Positions 8,644-16,126 of a DNA stretch of 22,812 bases are shown here, one piece after another; the stretch's first letter is position 1, and every line of letters begins with the position of its first letter. A program made the position numbers and the translations under genes. This stretch comes from GCA-2717185 sp964386465 (GTDB taxonomy: Bacteria; Pseudomonadota; Alphaproteobacteria; UBA8366; GCA-2717185). The stretch is from NCBI GenBank assembly GCA_964386465.1, contig CAYLTU010000063.1:1-22812 (forward strand), given 5' to 3'. Under the pieces are notes generated by a model, which ran no database searches, was not told the origin of the DNA, and worked only from the letters and a program-made list of their open reading frames with translations.

Positions 8644-10562
8644 AGTTCCCCTTCATAGTCGTTTCACTGCTCTTAGCGGTCCTTACGGGGCCGGCACTGG
8701 CGATGAGGTTCATCGAAACGCCGTCCCTCAAACCGTTGGTCGAAGAAGGCAAACTCCCGCCCGTCGAACAGCGCGTCCCCGGCGAGCCCTACGTGTCCAA
8801 ACTGGCGGAAAGCGGCCGCCAGATCGGTCGGCATGGCGGTGTCCTCAACACGCTGATGGCGCGGTCGAAGGATGTGCGGCTGATGGTCGTCTACGGCTAT
8901 GCGCGGCTGGTCAAGTTCAACCGCAAGCTTGAGCTCGAGCCCGACATCCTGAGGAAGATCGATGTCAAGGAAGGGCGAATTTTCACCCTTCATCTGCGAC
9001 CCGGGCACAAATGGTCGGATGGCCAACCGTTCACGACGGAAGACTTCCGGTATTACTGGGAAGACGTGGCGAACCACGACATGCTGTCGCCGACCGGTCC
9101 GCCGACGACTCTGCGGGTAGACGGCGAACTGCCGACGGTGTCGATCATCGACAAGCATACGGTCCGCTACGCCTGGTCGAAGCCGAACCCGGCCTTTCTC
9201 CCTGCGCTGGCGGGCGCGCGGCCGTTCTACATCTACCGGCCAGCCCACTATCTGCGAAAATACCATGCCCGCTATAAGGACGAGGCGAAGCTGAACGCGA
9301 AAGCCAAGAAGAAGGGCCAGCGGAACTGGGCCTCGCTGCACAACAAGTACGACCACCAATACAAGAACAAGAACATCAAACTGCCGACCTTGCAGCCTTG
9401 GAAGAACACCACCAAGGGGCCGGCGGAACGCTTCGTCTTCAAACGCAACCCGTTCTACCACAAGGTCGATGCGGAAGGCCGGCAGCTGCCCTATATCGAT
9501 CAGGTCAATCTACGCATCGCCAGCGGCAAGATCATCCCGGCCCAGGTCGGCACCGGCCAGTCGGATCTGCAGGCGCGCTATCTGCGCTTCGACAACTTCA
9601 CCTTCCTGAAACGCAACGAGGAAAAGAGCGGCTACCGCACCTATCTGTGGCGGATCGCCAAAGGGTCGCACCTGACCCTGTTCCCTAACCTGAACGTCAA
9701 CGACGCGGGCTGGCGAAAATTGCTGCGCGACGTGCGATTCCGGCGCGCCCTTTCGCTCGGCATCAATCGGCATGAGCTGAACCAGGTGATCTATTTCGGC
9801 CTGGCGCTGGAAGCGCAGAACACCGTCCTGCCGAACAGTCCACTGTTCCGCAAGGACTATCAAAAGGCCTGGTCGCAGTACGACCCCGAGAAGGCGAACA
9901 AGCTGCTTGATGGGCTCGGCCTCGACAAGCGCGACGATCGCAACATCCGTCTGCTGGCCGACGGACGTCCCTTGGAGATCATCGTCGAGTCGACGGGCGA
10001 GAGCACCGAGGAAGCCGACGTCCTGGAGCTGGTCACGGACAGCTGGCGCCAGATCGGTATCAAGCTGCACACCAAGCCCTCGCAGCGCGAGGTGATGCGA
10101 AACCGCGTCTATGCCGGAGAGACGATCATGTCGATCTCTTCGGGCCTGGAGAACGGCGTGCCGAGCGCGGATATGGATCCGAAGGGCCTGGCGCCGACGG
10201 CGCAGGTGCAATATCAATGGCCGAAATGGGGCCAGTATTACGAAACCATCGGCCGAATGGGCCAAACGATCGATATGCCGCGGCCGAAAAAGCTAATGTC
10301 GCTGCATAAGAAGTGGCTCGCGGCGACCTCATCCGGTACACGGGAAAAAATCTGGCACGAGATGCTGAAGATCAACGCCGACCAAGTTTATACGATCGGT
10401 CTGATTTCCGGTGTTCTGCAGCCGGTCGTCGTGCGCAACACGCTGCGCAACGTGCCCAAGGAAGGCATCTATAATTGGGACCCCGGGGCCCATTTTGGAC
10501 TCTACGAACCCGATTGCTTCTGGTTCACCGATGCGCCGCCAAACAAGACCGCGAAGAACTAG
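8640..10562 (+). CDS. Periplasmic substrate-binding protein, family 5 (peptide/opine/AgpA-like), long form
   Basis: 640 aa from the ATG at 8640 (ATGA overlap), where a clear signal peptide begins: a hydrophobic core followed by ALA at 19-21, with cleavage expected before Met22. The family 5 signature is at LHLRPGHKWSDGQPFTTEDF (117-136), and NPFYHKVDAEGRQLPYID (270-287) matches long AgpA-like members. The N-terminal phrase VEEGKLPPVEQRVP (34-47) is also typical of that long subgroup, which is known for alpha-galactoside uptake in rhizobia as well as peptide-type ligands. It is about 100 residues longer than DppA; a Lys/Tyr/Asn-rich insert at 206-262 accounts for part of this. It delivers a periplasmic ligand to the permeases. 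The ligand, peptide or oligosaccharide, cannot be decided. Confidence 0.92.
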   Translation: MKFPFIVVSLLLAVLTGPALAMRFIETPSLKPLVEEGKLPPVEQRVPGEPYVSKLAESGRQIGRHGGVLNTLMARSKDVRLMVVYGYARLVKFNRKLELEPDILRKIDVKEGRIFTLHLRPGHKWSDGQPFTTEDFRYYWEDVANHDMLSPTGPPTTLRVDGELPTVSIIDKHTVRYAWSKPNPAFLPALAGARPFYIYRPAHYLRKYHARYKDEAKLNAKAKKKGQRNWASLHNKYDHQYKNKNIKLPTLQPWKNTTKGPAERFVFKRNPFYHKVDAEGRQLPYIDQVNLRIASGKIIPAQVGTGQSDLQARYLRFDNFTFLKRNEEKSGYRTYLWRIAKGSHLTLFPNLNVNDAGWRKLLRDVRFRRALSLGINRHELNQVIYFGLALEAQNTVLPNSPLFRKDYQKAWSQYDPEKANKLLDGLGLDKRDDRNIRLLADGRPLEIIVESTGESTEEADVLELVTDSWRQIGIKLHTKPSQREVMRNRVYAGETIMSISSGLENGVPSADMDPKGLAPTAQVQYQWPKWGQYYETIGRMGQTIDMPRPKKLMSLHKKWLAATSSGTREKIWHEMLKINADQVYTIGLISGVLQPVVVRNTLRNVPKEGIYNWDPGAHFGLYEPDCFWFTDAPPNKTAKN

Positions 10563-10577
10563 GAGCCTGTCCTCGTA

Positions 10578-11576
10578 ATGCTCGGCTACGTGACCCGAAG
10601 AGTACTGGTGATGATTCCGACGCTGATCGTTATCAGCGCGCTGGTCTTCATCATCATCCAGCTGCCGCCCGGCGATTATTTCACGACTTATATGAACGAG
10701 CTGCAGAGTCAGGGCGAGGCGGTCGATCCGGCGAAGCTGGAATTCATCAAGCAGCAGTACGGTTTCGACAAGCCGATGATCGAGCAGTATTTCGTCTGGC
10801 TGATCGGTATGCTGCAGGGAGATTTCGGCTATTCCTTCGAGTTTAGCCGGCCCGTGTCCGAGGTCGTCGGCGACCGGTTGTGGCTCAGCTTCCTGGTGTC
10901 CTTCACGACGATCCTTTTCACCTGGATCGTGTCCTTCCCGATCGGCGTCTACTCCGCGGTCAGGCAGTACTCGATCGGTGACTACACGTTGACTTTTTTC
11001 GGGTTCCTGGGTCTCGCGACGCCGAACTTCCTGCTGGCTCTGGTCCTGCAATGGCTGGCGTTCTCCTACTTCGCGACGTCGATCGGCGGTCTGATGGATC
11101 CCCAATTCATCGACGCGGGCTGGTCCATCGACAAGGCCCTGTCGATCCTCGAGCACCTCTGGGTGCCGGTCGTCGTCATCGGCACGTCGGGAACCGCCGG
11201 CATGATTCGGCGGCTGCGCGCCAATCTGCTGGACGAGCTGCACAAGCAGTATGTCGTCACCGCCCGCGCGAAAGGGCTGCCGCCGGGTAAGGCGCTGGTG
11301 AAGTACCCGTTGCGCATGGCGCTGAACCCGTTCATCGCCGACATCGGCAACCTGCTTCCGGAAGTGATTTCCGGCGCGGCGATCGTCTCGATCGTCCTGT
11401 CGCTGCCGACTACCGGGCCGATGCTGCTGAACGCGCTGCAGAGCCAGGACATGTACCTCGCCGGATCGTTCCTGATGTTCCTCGCGACCCTGACCGTCAT
11501 CGGCACGCTTATTTCCGATCTCGCGCTCGGTATGCTCGATCCGCGCATCCGGCTCGGCGGGGGCGCGGCGAAATGA
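10578..11576 (+). CDS. ABC importer permease, DppB/OppB/YejB type
   Basis: 332 aa. Inner-membrane permease. The N-terminal helix (about 7-29) ends in the PPGDYF motif usual for this family, the periplasmic loop has the QYGFDKPMIEQY segment, and five further hydrophobic segments follow. The cytoplasmic EAA-type loop is ARAKGLPPGKAL (229-240), which contacts the ATPase. The start is 15 nt after the upstream stop; an AGGAG overlapping that stop provides a ribosome binding site 12 nt before the ATG, slightly long but usable. The stop overlaps the second permease (ATGA). It pairs with that permease and the fused ATPase as one importer. Confidence 0.94.
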   Translation: MLGYVTRRVLVMIPTLIVISALVFIIIQLPPGDYFTTYMNELQSQGEAVDPAKLEFIKQQYGFDKPMIEQYFVWLIGMLQGDFGYSFEFSRPVSEVVGDRLWLSFLVSFTTILFTWIVSFPIGVYSAVRQYSIGDYTLTFFGFLGLATPNFLLALVLQWLAFSYFATSIGGLMDPQFIDAGWSIDKALSILEHLWVPVVVIGTSGTAGMIRRLRANLLDELHKQYVVTARAKGLPPGKALVKYPLRMALNPFIADIGNLLPEVISGAAIVSIVLSLPTTGPMLLNALQSQDMYLAGSFLMFLATLTVIGTLISDLALGMLDPRIRLGGGAAK

Positions 11577-12745
11577 GCGAAACGCCGATGGAACACTACG
11601 TCAACAAGGATGAGTTCGACCCGAACCGAATCGTCAAGCTGTCGCCCGAGCAGGAACGCTACTACATGGCGTCGCAATGGCAGCTCATGTGGTGGAAGCT
11701 CAAACGCCACCGCCTGGCGGTGATCAGCGGCGGTTTCCTGCTCCTGGTGTATTTCTCGATCCTGATCAGCGAGGCGATTGCACCCTATAACCTGCATGCG
11801 CGGCACACGGATTACCTTTACGCGCCGCCGCAGTCGGTCCATATGTTCCACGAGGACGAATTCGTCGGCCCCTTCGTCTACGGCATGAAGGTCAGCCTGA
11901 ATATCCGCGAGTTGCAGTGGACCTATGCCGAGGACACCTCGAAGGTCCACAAGATCCGGTTCTTCTGCGTCGGCGACGATTACCAAGGTGCGACCTACGA
12001 TTTCTGGGGCCTGTTCGAGGGATCGTTCCACTTCTTCTGCCCGGCGAGCGGCGGGCAGATGTTCCTGTTCGGCACCGACCGGCTGGGCCGCGACGTGTTC
12101 AGCCGGGTCGCCTACGGGTCGCGAATATCGCTGACCGTCGGCTTGATCGGCATCACGATCAGCTTCGTCATGGGTATCACGATCGGCGGATTGGCCGGCT
12201 ATTACGGCGGCTTCGTCGACACGGTCGTACAGCGGGTCATCGAGATCATCCGCTCCTTCCCGTCGCTGCCCCTGTGGATGGCGCTTTCCGCGATCTTGCC
12301 CGTCACCTGGAGTCCGATCCTCGTCTTTATGGGCATTACCGTCATACTCGGCATGCTCGACTGGCCGGGCCTGGCGCGCGCCGTCCGCTCGAAACTGCTG
12401 GCGCTGCGCGAAGAGGATTTCTGTACCGCCGCCCAACTGATGGGCGCCAAACCCAGCCGCATCATCGGCCGCCATCTGATGCCGAGCTTCATGAGCCACT
12501 TGATCGCCTCGGCGACCCTGTCGATCCCGAGCATGATCCTCGGCGAGACGGCGTTGAGTTTCCTGGGGCTAGGACTGCGCCCACCGATCACCAGCTGGGG
12601 CGTCCTGCTGAACGAAGCGCAGAACATCAACGTGGTCGCGCTCTATCCCTGGCTCATGCTGCCGGTCGTTCCGGTTGTGTTCGTCGTGCTGGCGTTCCAG
12701 TTCCTCGGCGACGGCCTGCGCGACGCCGCCGACCCGTACAAGTAG
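11573..12745 (+). CDS. ABC importer permease, DppC/OppC/YejE type, with enlarged periplasmic loop
   Basis: 390 aa, longer than the roughly 300 aa usual for DppC. After a cytoplasmic N-terminus there is one helix (about 47-69), then a loop of about 95 residues before the family motif FGTDRLGRDVFSR (166-178), then five more hydrophobic segments. The EAA-type loop is AAQLMGAKPSRIIGRHL (286-302). The long loop contains Cys132 and Cys156, which could form a disulphide in the periplasm. Long loops like this occur in YejE/AgpC-like permeases that pair with long family 5 binding proteins, consistent with the 640 aa binding protein here. It is the last gene of the run; a hairpin-rich intergenic region follows. 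Confidence 0.93.
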   Translation: MSETPMEHYVNKDEFDPNRIVKLSPEQERYYMASQWQLMWWKLKRHRLAVISGGFLLLVYFSILISEAIAPYNLHARHTDYLYAPPQSVHMFHEDEFVGPFVYGMKVSLNIRELQWTYAEDTSKVHKIRFFCVGDDYQGATYDFWGLFEGSFHFFCPASGGQMFLFGTDRLGRDVFSRVAYGSRISLTVGLIGITISFVMGITIGGLAGYYGGFVDTVVQRVIEIIRSFPSLPLWMALSAILPVTWSPILVFMGITVILGMLDWPGLARAVRSKLLALREEDFCTAAQLMGAKPSRIIGRHLMPSFMSHLIASATLSIPSMILGETALSFLGLGLRPPITSWGVLLNEAQNINVVALYPWLMLPVVPVVFVVLAFQFLGDGLRDAADPYK

Positions 12746-12766
12746 GCCTTTCGTCTGTGTCCTGAT

Positions 12767-12794
12767 CGTGAAATTCAAGGGATTGAATTTCGCG
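12767..12794 (+). terminator. Hairpin after the ABC permease gene, possible 3' end of the operon
   Basis: Directly seen: GAAATTCAA (12770-12778) and its exact complement TTGAATTTC (12783-12791) with a GGGA loop. The stem extends to 12 bp with one G-U pair, and an outer CTGAT/ATCAG pairing (12762-12766 with 12798-12802) exists across a 3-nt bulge. It begins 21 nt after the permease stop. No U-run follows, so it may be an mRNA-stabilising 3' hairpin or a two-sided end structure rather than a classical intrinsic terminator. Confidence 0.4.
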
Positions 12795-12795
12795 T

Positions 12796-12885
12796 GAATC
12801 AGCGCACTAAACTATTGAATCTAGTGTGATTCAGATCCTAAATTTCATCGCATTCAATGCGACGAACTTCAGAATCATCACACTA
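12796..12885. repeat. Palindromic GANTC-rich repeat cluster between convergent genes
   Basis: Four GANTC sites (12796, 12817, 12828, 12872) lie within 81 bp. Two copies of GAATC-N4-CACTA sit at 12796-12809 and 12872-12885, and an inverted shorter-spaced copy TAGTGTGATTC at 12822-12832 can pair with either. A further hairpin TCGCAT-TCA-ATGCGA lies at 12848-12862. The last repeat runs into the stop codon of the cyclase gene. GANTC is the CcrM methylation target in alphaproteobacteria. The region may be a protein-binding or structural element, or simply the 3' ends of two convergent transcripts. Confidence 0.6.
12848..12862 (-). terminator. Small hairpin downstream of the cyclase gene
   Basis: A 6-bp stem with a 3-nt loop (TCGCAT, TGA, ATGCGA on the minus strand), 20 nt after the cyclase stop, is followed by TGAAATTT on the minus strand. 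It is a weak candidate for the 3' end of the cyclase transcript; the tail is only partly U-rich. Confidence 0.28.
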
Positions 12886-14235
12886 ACGCGCGGCGATCAC
12901 GACGAGATCGACCCCGGCCGGAACGCCCTCGACAGCGACTTGCCTGATCCGCTCGCGCCTCGCCGGCGCCGCGTAGCCCTGCCGCGCCGCCAGATCGAAG
13001 GCCTCGCAGGTCGTCAGCGCGCGCGTCAGCGCAGTCCGGTTATGTTTCTCCAGCTTCGCGCAAAGGTTAACCGGATCGCCGATCACCGTGTATTCAAGCC
13101 GCGTGTCGTCGCCGACCGCGCCGAAGATGATCCGCCCGGTGACCACCGCCATGCCGATAGAGATCGGTGGCTGGCCCGCCGCGGTGCGATCGGCATTCCA
13201 GGCGTCCGCCGCTTCGATCAGCGTATCGACGGCGCGCAACGCGTCGGCCGCATAACTGTCGCTCGAGAGCACCGCGCCGAATGTCGCCAGGATCCCGTCG
13301 CCGAGGAATTTGTCGATATTGCCGCCATTATCCTGAATGACCGGCACCATGCGCGACTCGTACTCGTGCAGAAGCTGGATCAGGTCCGATGGATCCATCT
13401 CGTTCGCCATCGCTGTGAAGCCGCGAATATCGACATTGAGGATCGCCGCCTCGCGCGCTTCGCCCTGTCCGGGCCGTATCCGTTGGTCGGAATGGGTGAT
13501 CTTCGACGCGATCTCGGGCGAAAAGAAGCGGGCGAGGTCCGCCGCCGCCGCGGCCTCGATGACCGACCGTTCGAGCAGCTCGCGCGCGCGAACCAGCGCG
13601 ACCGCCAGGATACCGGTCACCATCAAGATCGAGATGATCTTGTCGAACTCCGCGCCGAGCAGAATCGTGTTGGACGTCATGTAGGCGACGTAGTCGCGGG
13701 TGATCATGTTGTCCTGCGGATCGATCGAGACCACGTAGAAGACCAAGATCAGCCAGCCGAGCGCCGAAAAAAGGCCGGCCAGCAACACAAACCGCGCTTC
13801 GAACCGAAGTGTGCGCAACGCAATGAAAATAAAGACATAAAGCAGTGTCGGCGCCTTCAGGTAGAAGGAAGCCGGCTGGTCATACTGGATGTGGAAACTC
13901 CAGATCAGCATCATCAGCAAGGTCAGGTCGGCGGCGACCGACAGGGACAGGAACCACGCCGGCAACCGGATCCGGTAGGCAAGCCACACCCGAAACACCG
14001 AAAAAACGAAGTAGGCGCCCAGCGACATGCCGACCGGCGTCATCCACGGATCAATGTCCGATGTCTTGGGAGAAATCGAATAGAGGATTCCGAAGGTGAC
14101 GATGATGCCGAACTGTATCCAGGCGATCAGCCGCTCCGCCGCGTCCTGCTGCTCGGCGATGGCCAGGCGGACGCGGTCCGGAACGTCGACGCCCGAAGCG
14201 CTATTGCCGACCAGTTTGGAAATCGCTTGGAACAT
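12883..14235 (-). CDS. Membrane-bound class III adenylate/guanylate cyclase
   Basis: 450 aa from the ATG at 14235; a TTG 63 nt upstream would extend it, but adds a non-conserved polar stretch. The N-terminal half has about six hydrophobic segments (roughly 38-55, 68-88, 93-113, 127-141, 148-170, 198-215), a membrane sensor region, followed by a short helical linker. The catalytic domain starts near 262: metal-binding Asp269 in NVDIRGF and Asp313 in FLGDG, base-selecting Lys309 in DKFLGDG, and Thr383 in EYTVIGD (class IIIb pattern, adenine-type). Asn390 is present, but Lys394 replaces the usual transition-state Arg (VNLCAKLE). It likely makes cAMP from ATP as a dimer at the inner membrane. It lies 69 nt after the methyltransferase gene, same strand. 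Confidence 0.9.
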   Translation of the reverse strand: MFQAISKLVGNSASGVDVPDRVRLAIAEQQDAAERLIAWIQFGIIVTFGILYSISPKTSDIDPWMTPVGMSLGAYFVFSVFRVWLAYRIRLPAWFLSLSVAADLTLLMMLIWSFHIQYDQPASFYLKAPTLLYVFIFIALRTLRFEARFVLLAGLFSALGWLILVFYVVSIDPQDNMITRDYVAYMTSNTILLGAEFDKIISILMVTGILAVALVRARELLERSVIEAAAAADLARFFSPEIASKITHSDQRIRPGQGEAREAAILNVDIRGFTAMANEMDPSDLIQLLHEYESRMVPVIQDNGGNIDKFLGDGILATFGAVLSSDSYAADALRAVDTLIEAADAWNADRTAAGQPPISIGMAVVTGRIIFGAVGDDTRLEYTVIGDPVNLCAKLEKHNRTALTRALTTCEAFDLAARQGYAAPARRERIRQVAVEGVPAGVDLVVIAAR

Positions 14236-14304
14236 GGGGTCGCGTTCTACTTCCGAGGTCGCGGATAATCGTCCAGTTCGGTTCCGATGTCCCTTCAATC
14301 CGCG

Positions 14305-15159
14305 TCACCCTTTCTTGAGCCAAAGGCTCGATTCGTGAGCGCCGTCCGGCAGCGGCAACTGGCCGGCAACGGTCCCGGCCAGGGCCGCCGCCATGCGCGT
14401 GGCGACGAAGTGACCGGCGAACAGCGGCTGCCAGATACCACCGGTTAACAAGGGAGCGACGCCCAGCTGCTCGTTGTAGCCGCGCCAGGCCCAGGCAGCC
14501 GGGTAGTCGTCCGGCAGGAAAATGTCGTGGATATGTACGAGCACGCCGTCCGGGAGCGACGGCAGCACATGGTTCAACAGCAAATCGACGTCGCTGCCGG
14601 GCATCAGTATATGGCTCGAATCGATCGCCAGAACGTCACCCGAAGCCAGCTGTTCGAACGCCTTGAGGCCCGCTTCCTGTACCGTTTGGCGCAAGACCCG
14701 CACATTGTCGAGCCCGTCCAGCACGGCCCGTGGCACCGGATCGATCGCCGTTATCTCCGTCGTGAGGCCGCCATCCTTCGCGGCGCGGGAGAAGAAGCGC
14801 GTGGAATGTCCGGAACCGACTTCGACGATCCGGGACGGCGCGAACCGCCGGATCATCGCATAGGCCGCCGCCCCGTCGAGCCGGGGAAACCAGTCCTGCC
14901 GCCAGCGCGGCGCCGGCGCCGGTTGGTCGCCGATGGCACGCAACGCAGCGCCGTGCGTTTCGATGTTTTCGAGGAATTCGGCAAACCGGTCTTCGCAGGA
15001 CCGGAACAGTGCCTCGATCGGAGCATAAGCGTCGCGGCTGCCGGCCGGCGGCAACGTTCCCGCATAGCGATAGGGAATCAGGAAGGCCCGCTGATCGATC
15101 CCCAAAACGGTCGGCAGTCCGAATCCCATGCGACGACGCCACGCGCGGAACCCCGTCAT
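14305..15159 (-). CDS. Class I SAM-dependent methyltransferase
   Basis: 284 aa from the ATG at 15159, which overlaps the upstream stop as ATGA; a GTG at 15183 is an alternative start. The Rossmann-type SAM-binding motif I is IVEVGSGHSTRF (111-122), followed by an acidic strand end, TAIDP (137-141), for the ribose hydroxyls. Later GDVLAIDSSH and LVHIHDIFLPDDYP match the Methyltransf_24-type class I fold, whose members often modify small molecules or sugars. The N-terminal 100 residues carry no motif I recognise. Its tight coupling to the metallo-hydrolase gene suggests a joint pathway. Substrate unknown; cytoplasmic. Confidence 0.85.
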   Translation of the reverse strand: MTGFRAWRRRMGFGLPTVLGIDQRAFLIPYRYAGTLPPAGSRDAYAPIEALFRSCEDRFAEFLENIETHGAALRAIGDQPAPAPRWRQDWFPRLDGAAAYAMIRRFAPSRIVEVGSGHSTRFFSRAAKDGGLTTEITAIDPVPRAVLDGLDNVRVLRQTVQEAGLKAFEQLASGDVLAIDSSHILMPGSDVDLLLNHVLPSLPDGVLVHIHDIFLPDDYPAAWAWRGYNEQLGVAPLLTGGIWQPLFAGHFVATRMAAALAGTVAGQLPLPDGAHESSLWLKKG

Positions 15160-15989
15160 GGCCGTAAGGTCATCCCCTCGCACGCCACGACCGTGCCGGG
15201 ACGCATCGCTTCGGCCTGTCGTGCGACCTCGTCCATGAAATCGTCGTCGTGCGACGGGTCATGATGGAAAATGACCAATTTCTTCGCCCCCGCCGCCTCT
15301 ACGAGGCGTACGCCTTCCTGCCAGGTCGAATGGCCGAACCCCTTGAAACGGGGATATTCCTGGTCGGTGTAGCACGAATCGTAAATCACCAGATCGGCCC
15401 CCCCGATCAGGTCCAGGATGTTGCGGTCGGGGCCGTCCTCGAAATGTTCCGTATCGGTCAGGTAACAGATCGACCTGCCGTCGAAATCGATCCGGTAGCC
15501 GGTGGCGCGGTTGGGATGGTTGAGCGGCACCGTCCGGATCGTGACGCCATCGTAGGGCGAGATGGTTTCACCGCAGTGAAAGTTGTTATAGGCAACGTCC
15601 GCCTGGAAGATATCCGGCGGCACCGGAAACAGCGGCGCGATCATCATCTCGATCAGGACGTGCTGCAGCGTGTTCTCCGGCAGCAGATGGCCTGCCCAAA
15701 GCCGAATCTGGTTGCCGGGTATGAAGAAGGGGACAAAAAACGGCAGACCGCAGACATGATCGAAATGGCTGTGGGTGAAGAAAATGTCCGTATCCAGCTG
15801 CCCTTGCGCGACCAACTTGCCGCCCAGTTTGCGCAGACCGGTGCCGCCGTCGAAGATCAGCCGCCGCTCGCCGCAAAGGACTTCCAGGCAGGATGTATTG
15901 CCGCCATAGCGAACCGTTTCCGATCCGGGACAGGCAATGCTGCCGCGGACGCCCCAAAAGGTGACGCTAAAATCCTGCTGTTCCGCCAT
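15156..15989 (-). CDS. Metallo-beta-lactamase-fold hydrolase (phosphodiesterase-like)
   Basis: 277 aa. The N-terminal FWGVRGSIACPG (11-22) and YGGNTSC (28-34) are typical of a single-domain MBL group related to PhnP/RNase Z-like phosphodiesterases. The metal site is well formed: HSHFDH (73-78), His158 in LNHP, Asp179 in LTDTEH, and His220 in GFGHST, with further histidines in FHHDPSH (251-257). It should hydrolyse a phosphodiester or similar ester with two metal ions in the cytoplasm. No clear Shine-Dalgarno precedes the ATG; an out-of-frame ATG lies 7 nt upstream. It is the first gene of a minus-strand group with a methyltransferase and a cyclase, so cyclic nucleotide hydrolysis is an attractive but untested idea. 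Confidence 0.85.
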   Translation of the reverse strand: MAEQQDFSVTFWGVRGSIACPGSETVRYGGNTSCLEVLCGERRLIFDGGTGLRKLGGKLVAQGQLDTDIFFTHSHFDHVCGLPFFVPFFIPGNQIRLWAGHLLPENTLQHVLIEMMIAPLFPVPPDIFQADVAYNNFHCGETISPYDGVTIRTVPLNHPNRATGYRIDFDGRSICYLTDTEHFEDGPDRNILDLIGGADLVIYDSCYTDQEYPRFKGFGHSTWQEGVRLVEAAGAKKLVIFHHDPSHDDDFMDEVARQAEAMRPGTVVACEGMTLRP

Positions 15990-16001
15990 CTTTCATGGCT
16001 C

Positions 16002-16015
16002 TAGTGGACACAATC
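16002..16015 (-). promoter_or_regulatory. GATTG-N4-CACTA motif upstream of the metallo-hydrolase gene
   Basis: Minus-strand GATTG TGTC CACTA, 12 nt before the hydrolase start codon. It matches the dnaJ-upstream copy at 13 of 14 positions and the same spacing as the two + strand copies near 12800 and 12880, but here the GANTC half is degenerate. Role unknown; it may be part of a promoter. Confidence 0.35.
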
Positions 16016-16126
16016 TAACATCTCCGCCCAAATCCATGCGCACCGCGCCGGTGTGCCTCGTAATCGCGAGGATAACCCACTCGCCATTCTTCGTCATGGA
16101 TGAATAAGACTTGGTTAACGACAGGA

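Noticed and set aside
9255..9425. Suspicion that the lysine-rich insert in the substrate-binding protein reflects a frameshift
   Set aside because: The frame stays open and resumes family-like sequence on both sides; the stretch reads as a genuine insertion.
12826..14268. A 480-codon + strand frame opposite the cyclase gene
   Set aside because: Arg/Asp/His-rich composition typical of antisense GC-rich frames; the opposite strand has full cyclase motifs.
15993..16097. A 34-codon minus-strand reading frame ending 3 nt before the metallo-hydrolase start
   Set aside because: No Shine-Dalgarno, mixed codon usage with a poor 3' half, no recognisable family; could be a leader peptide but the sequence alone does not support it.
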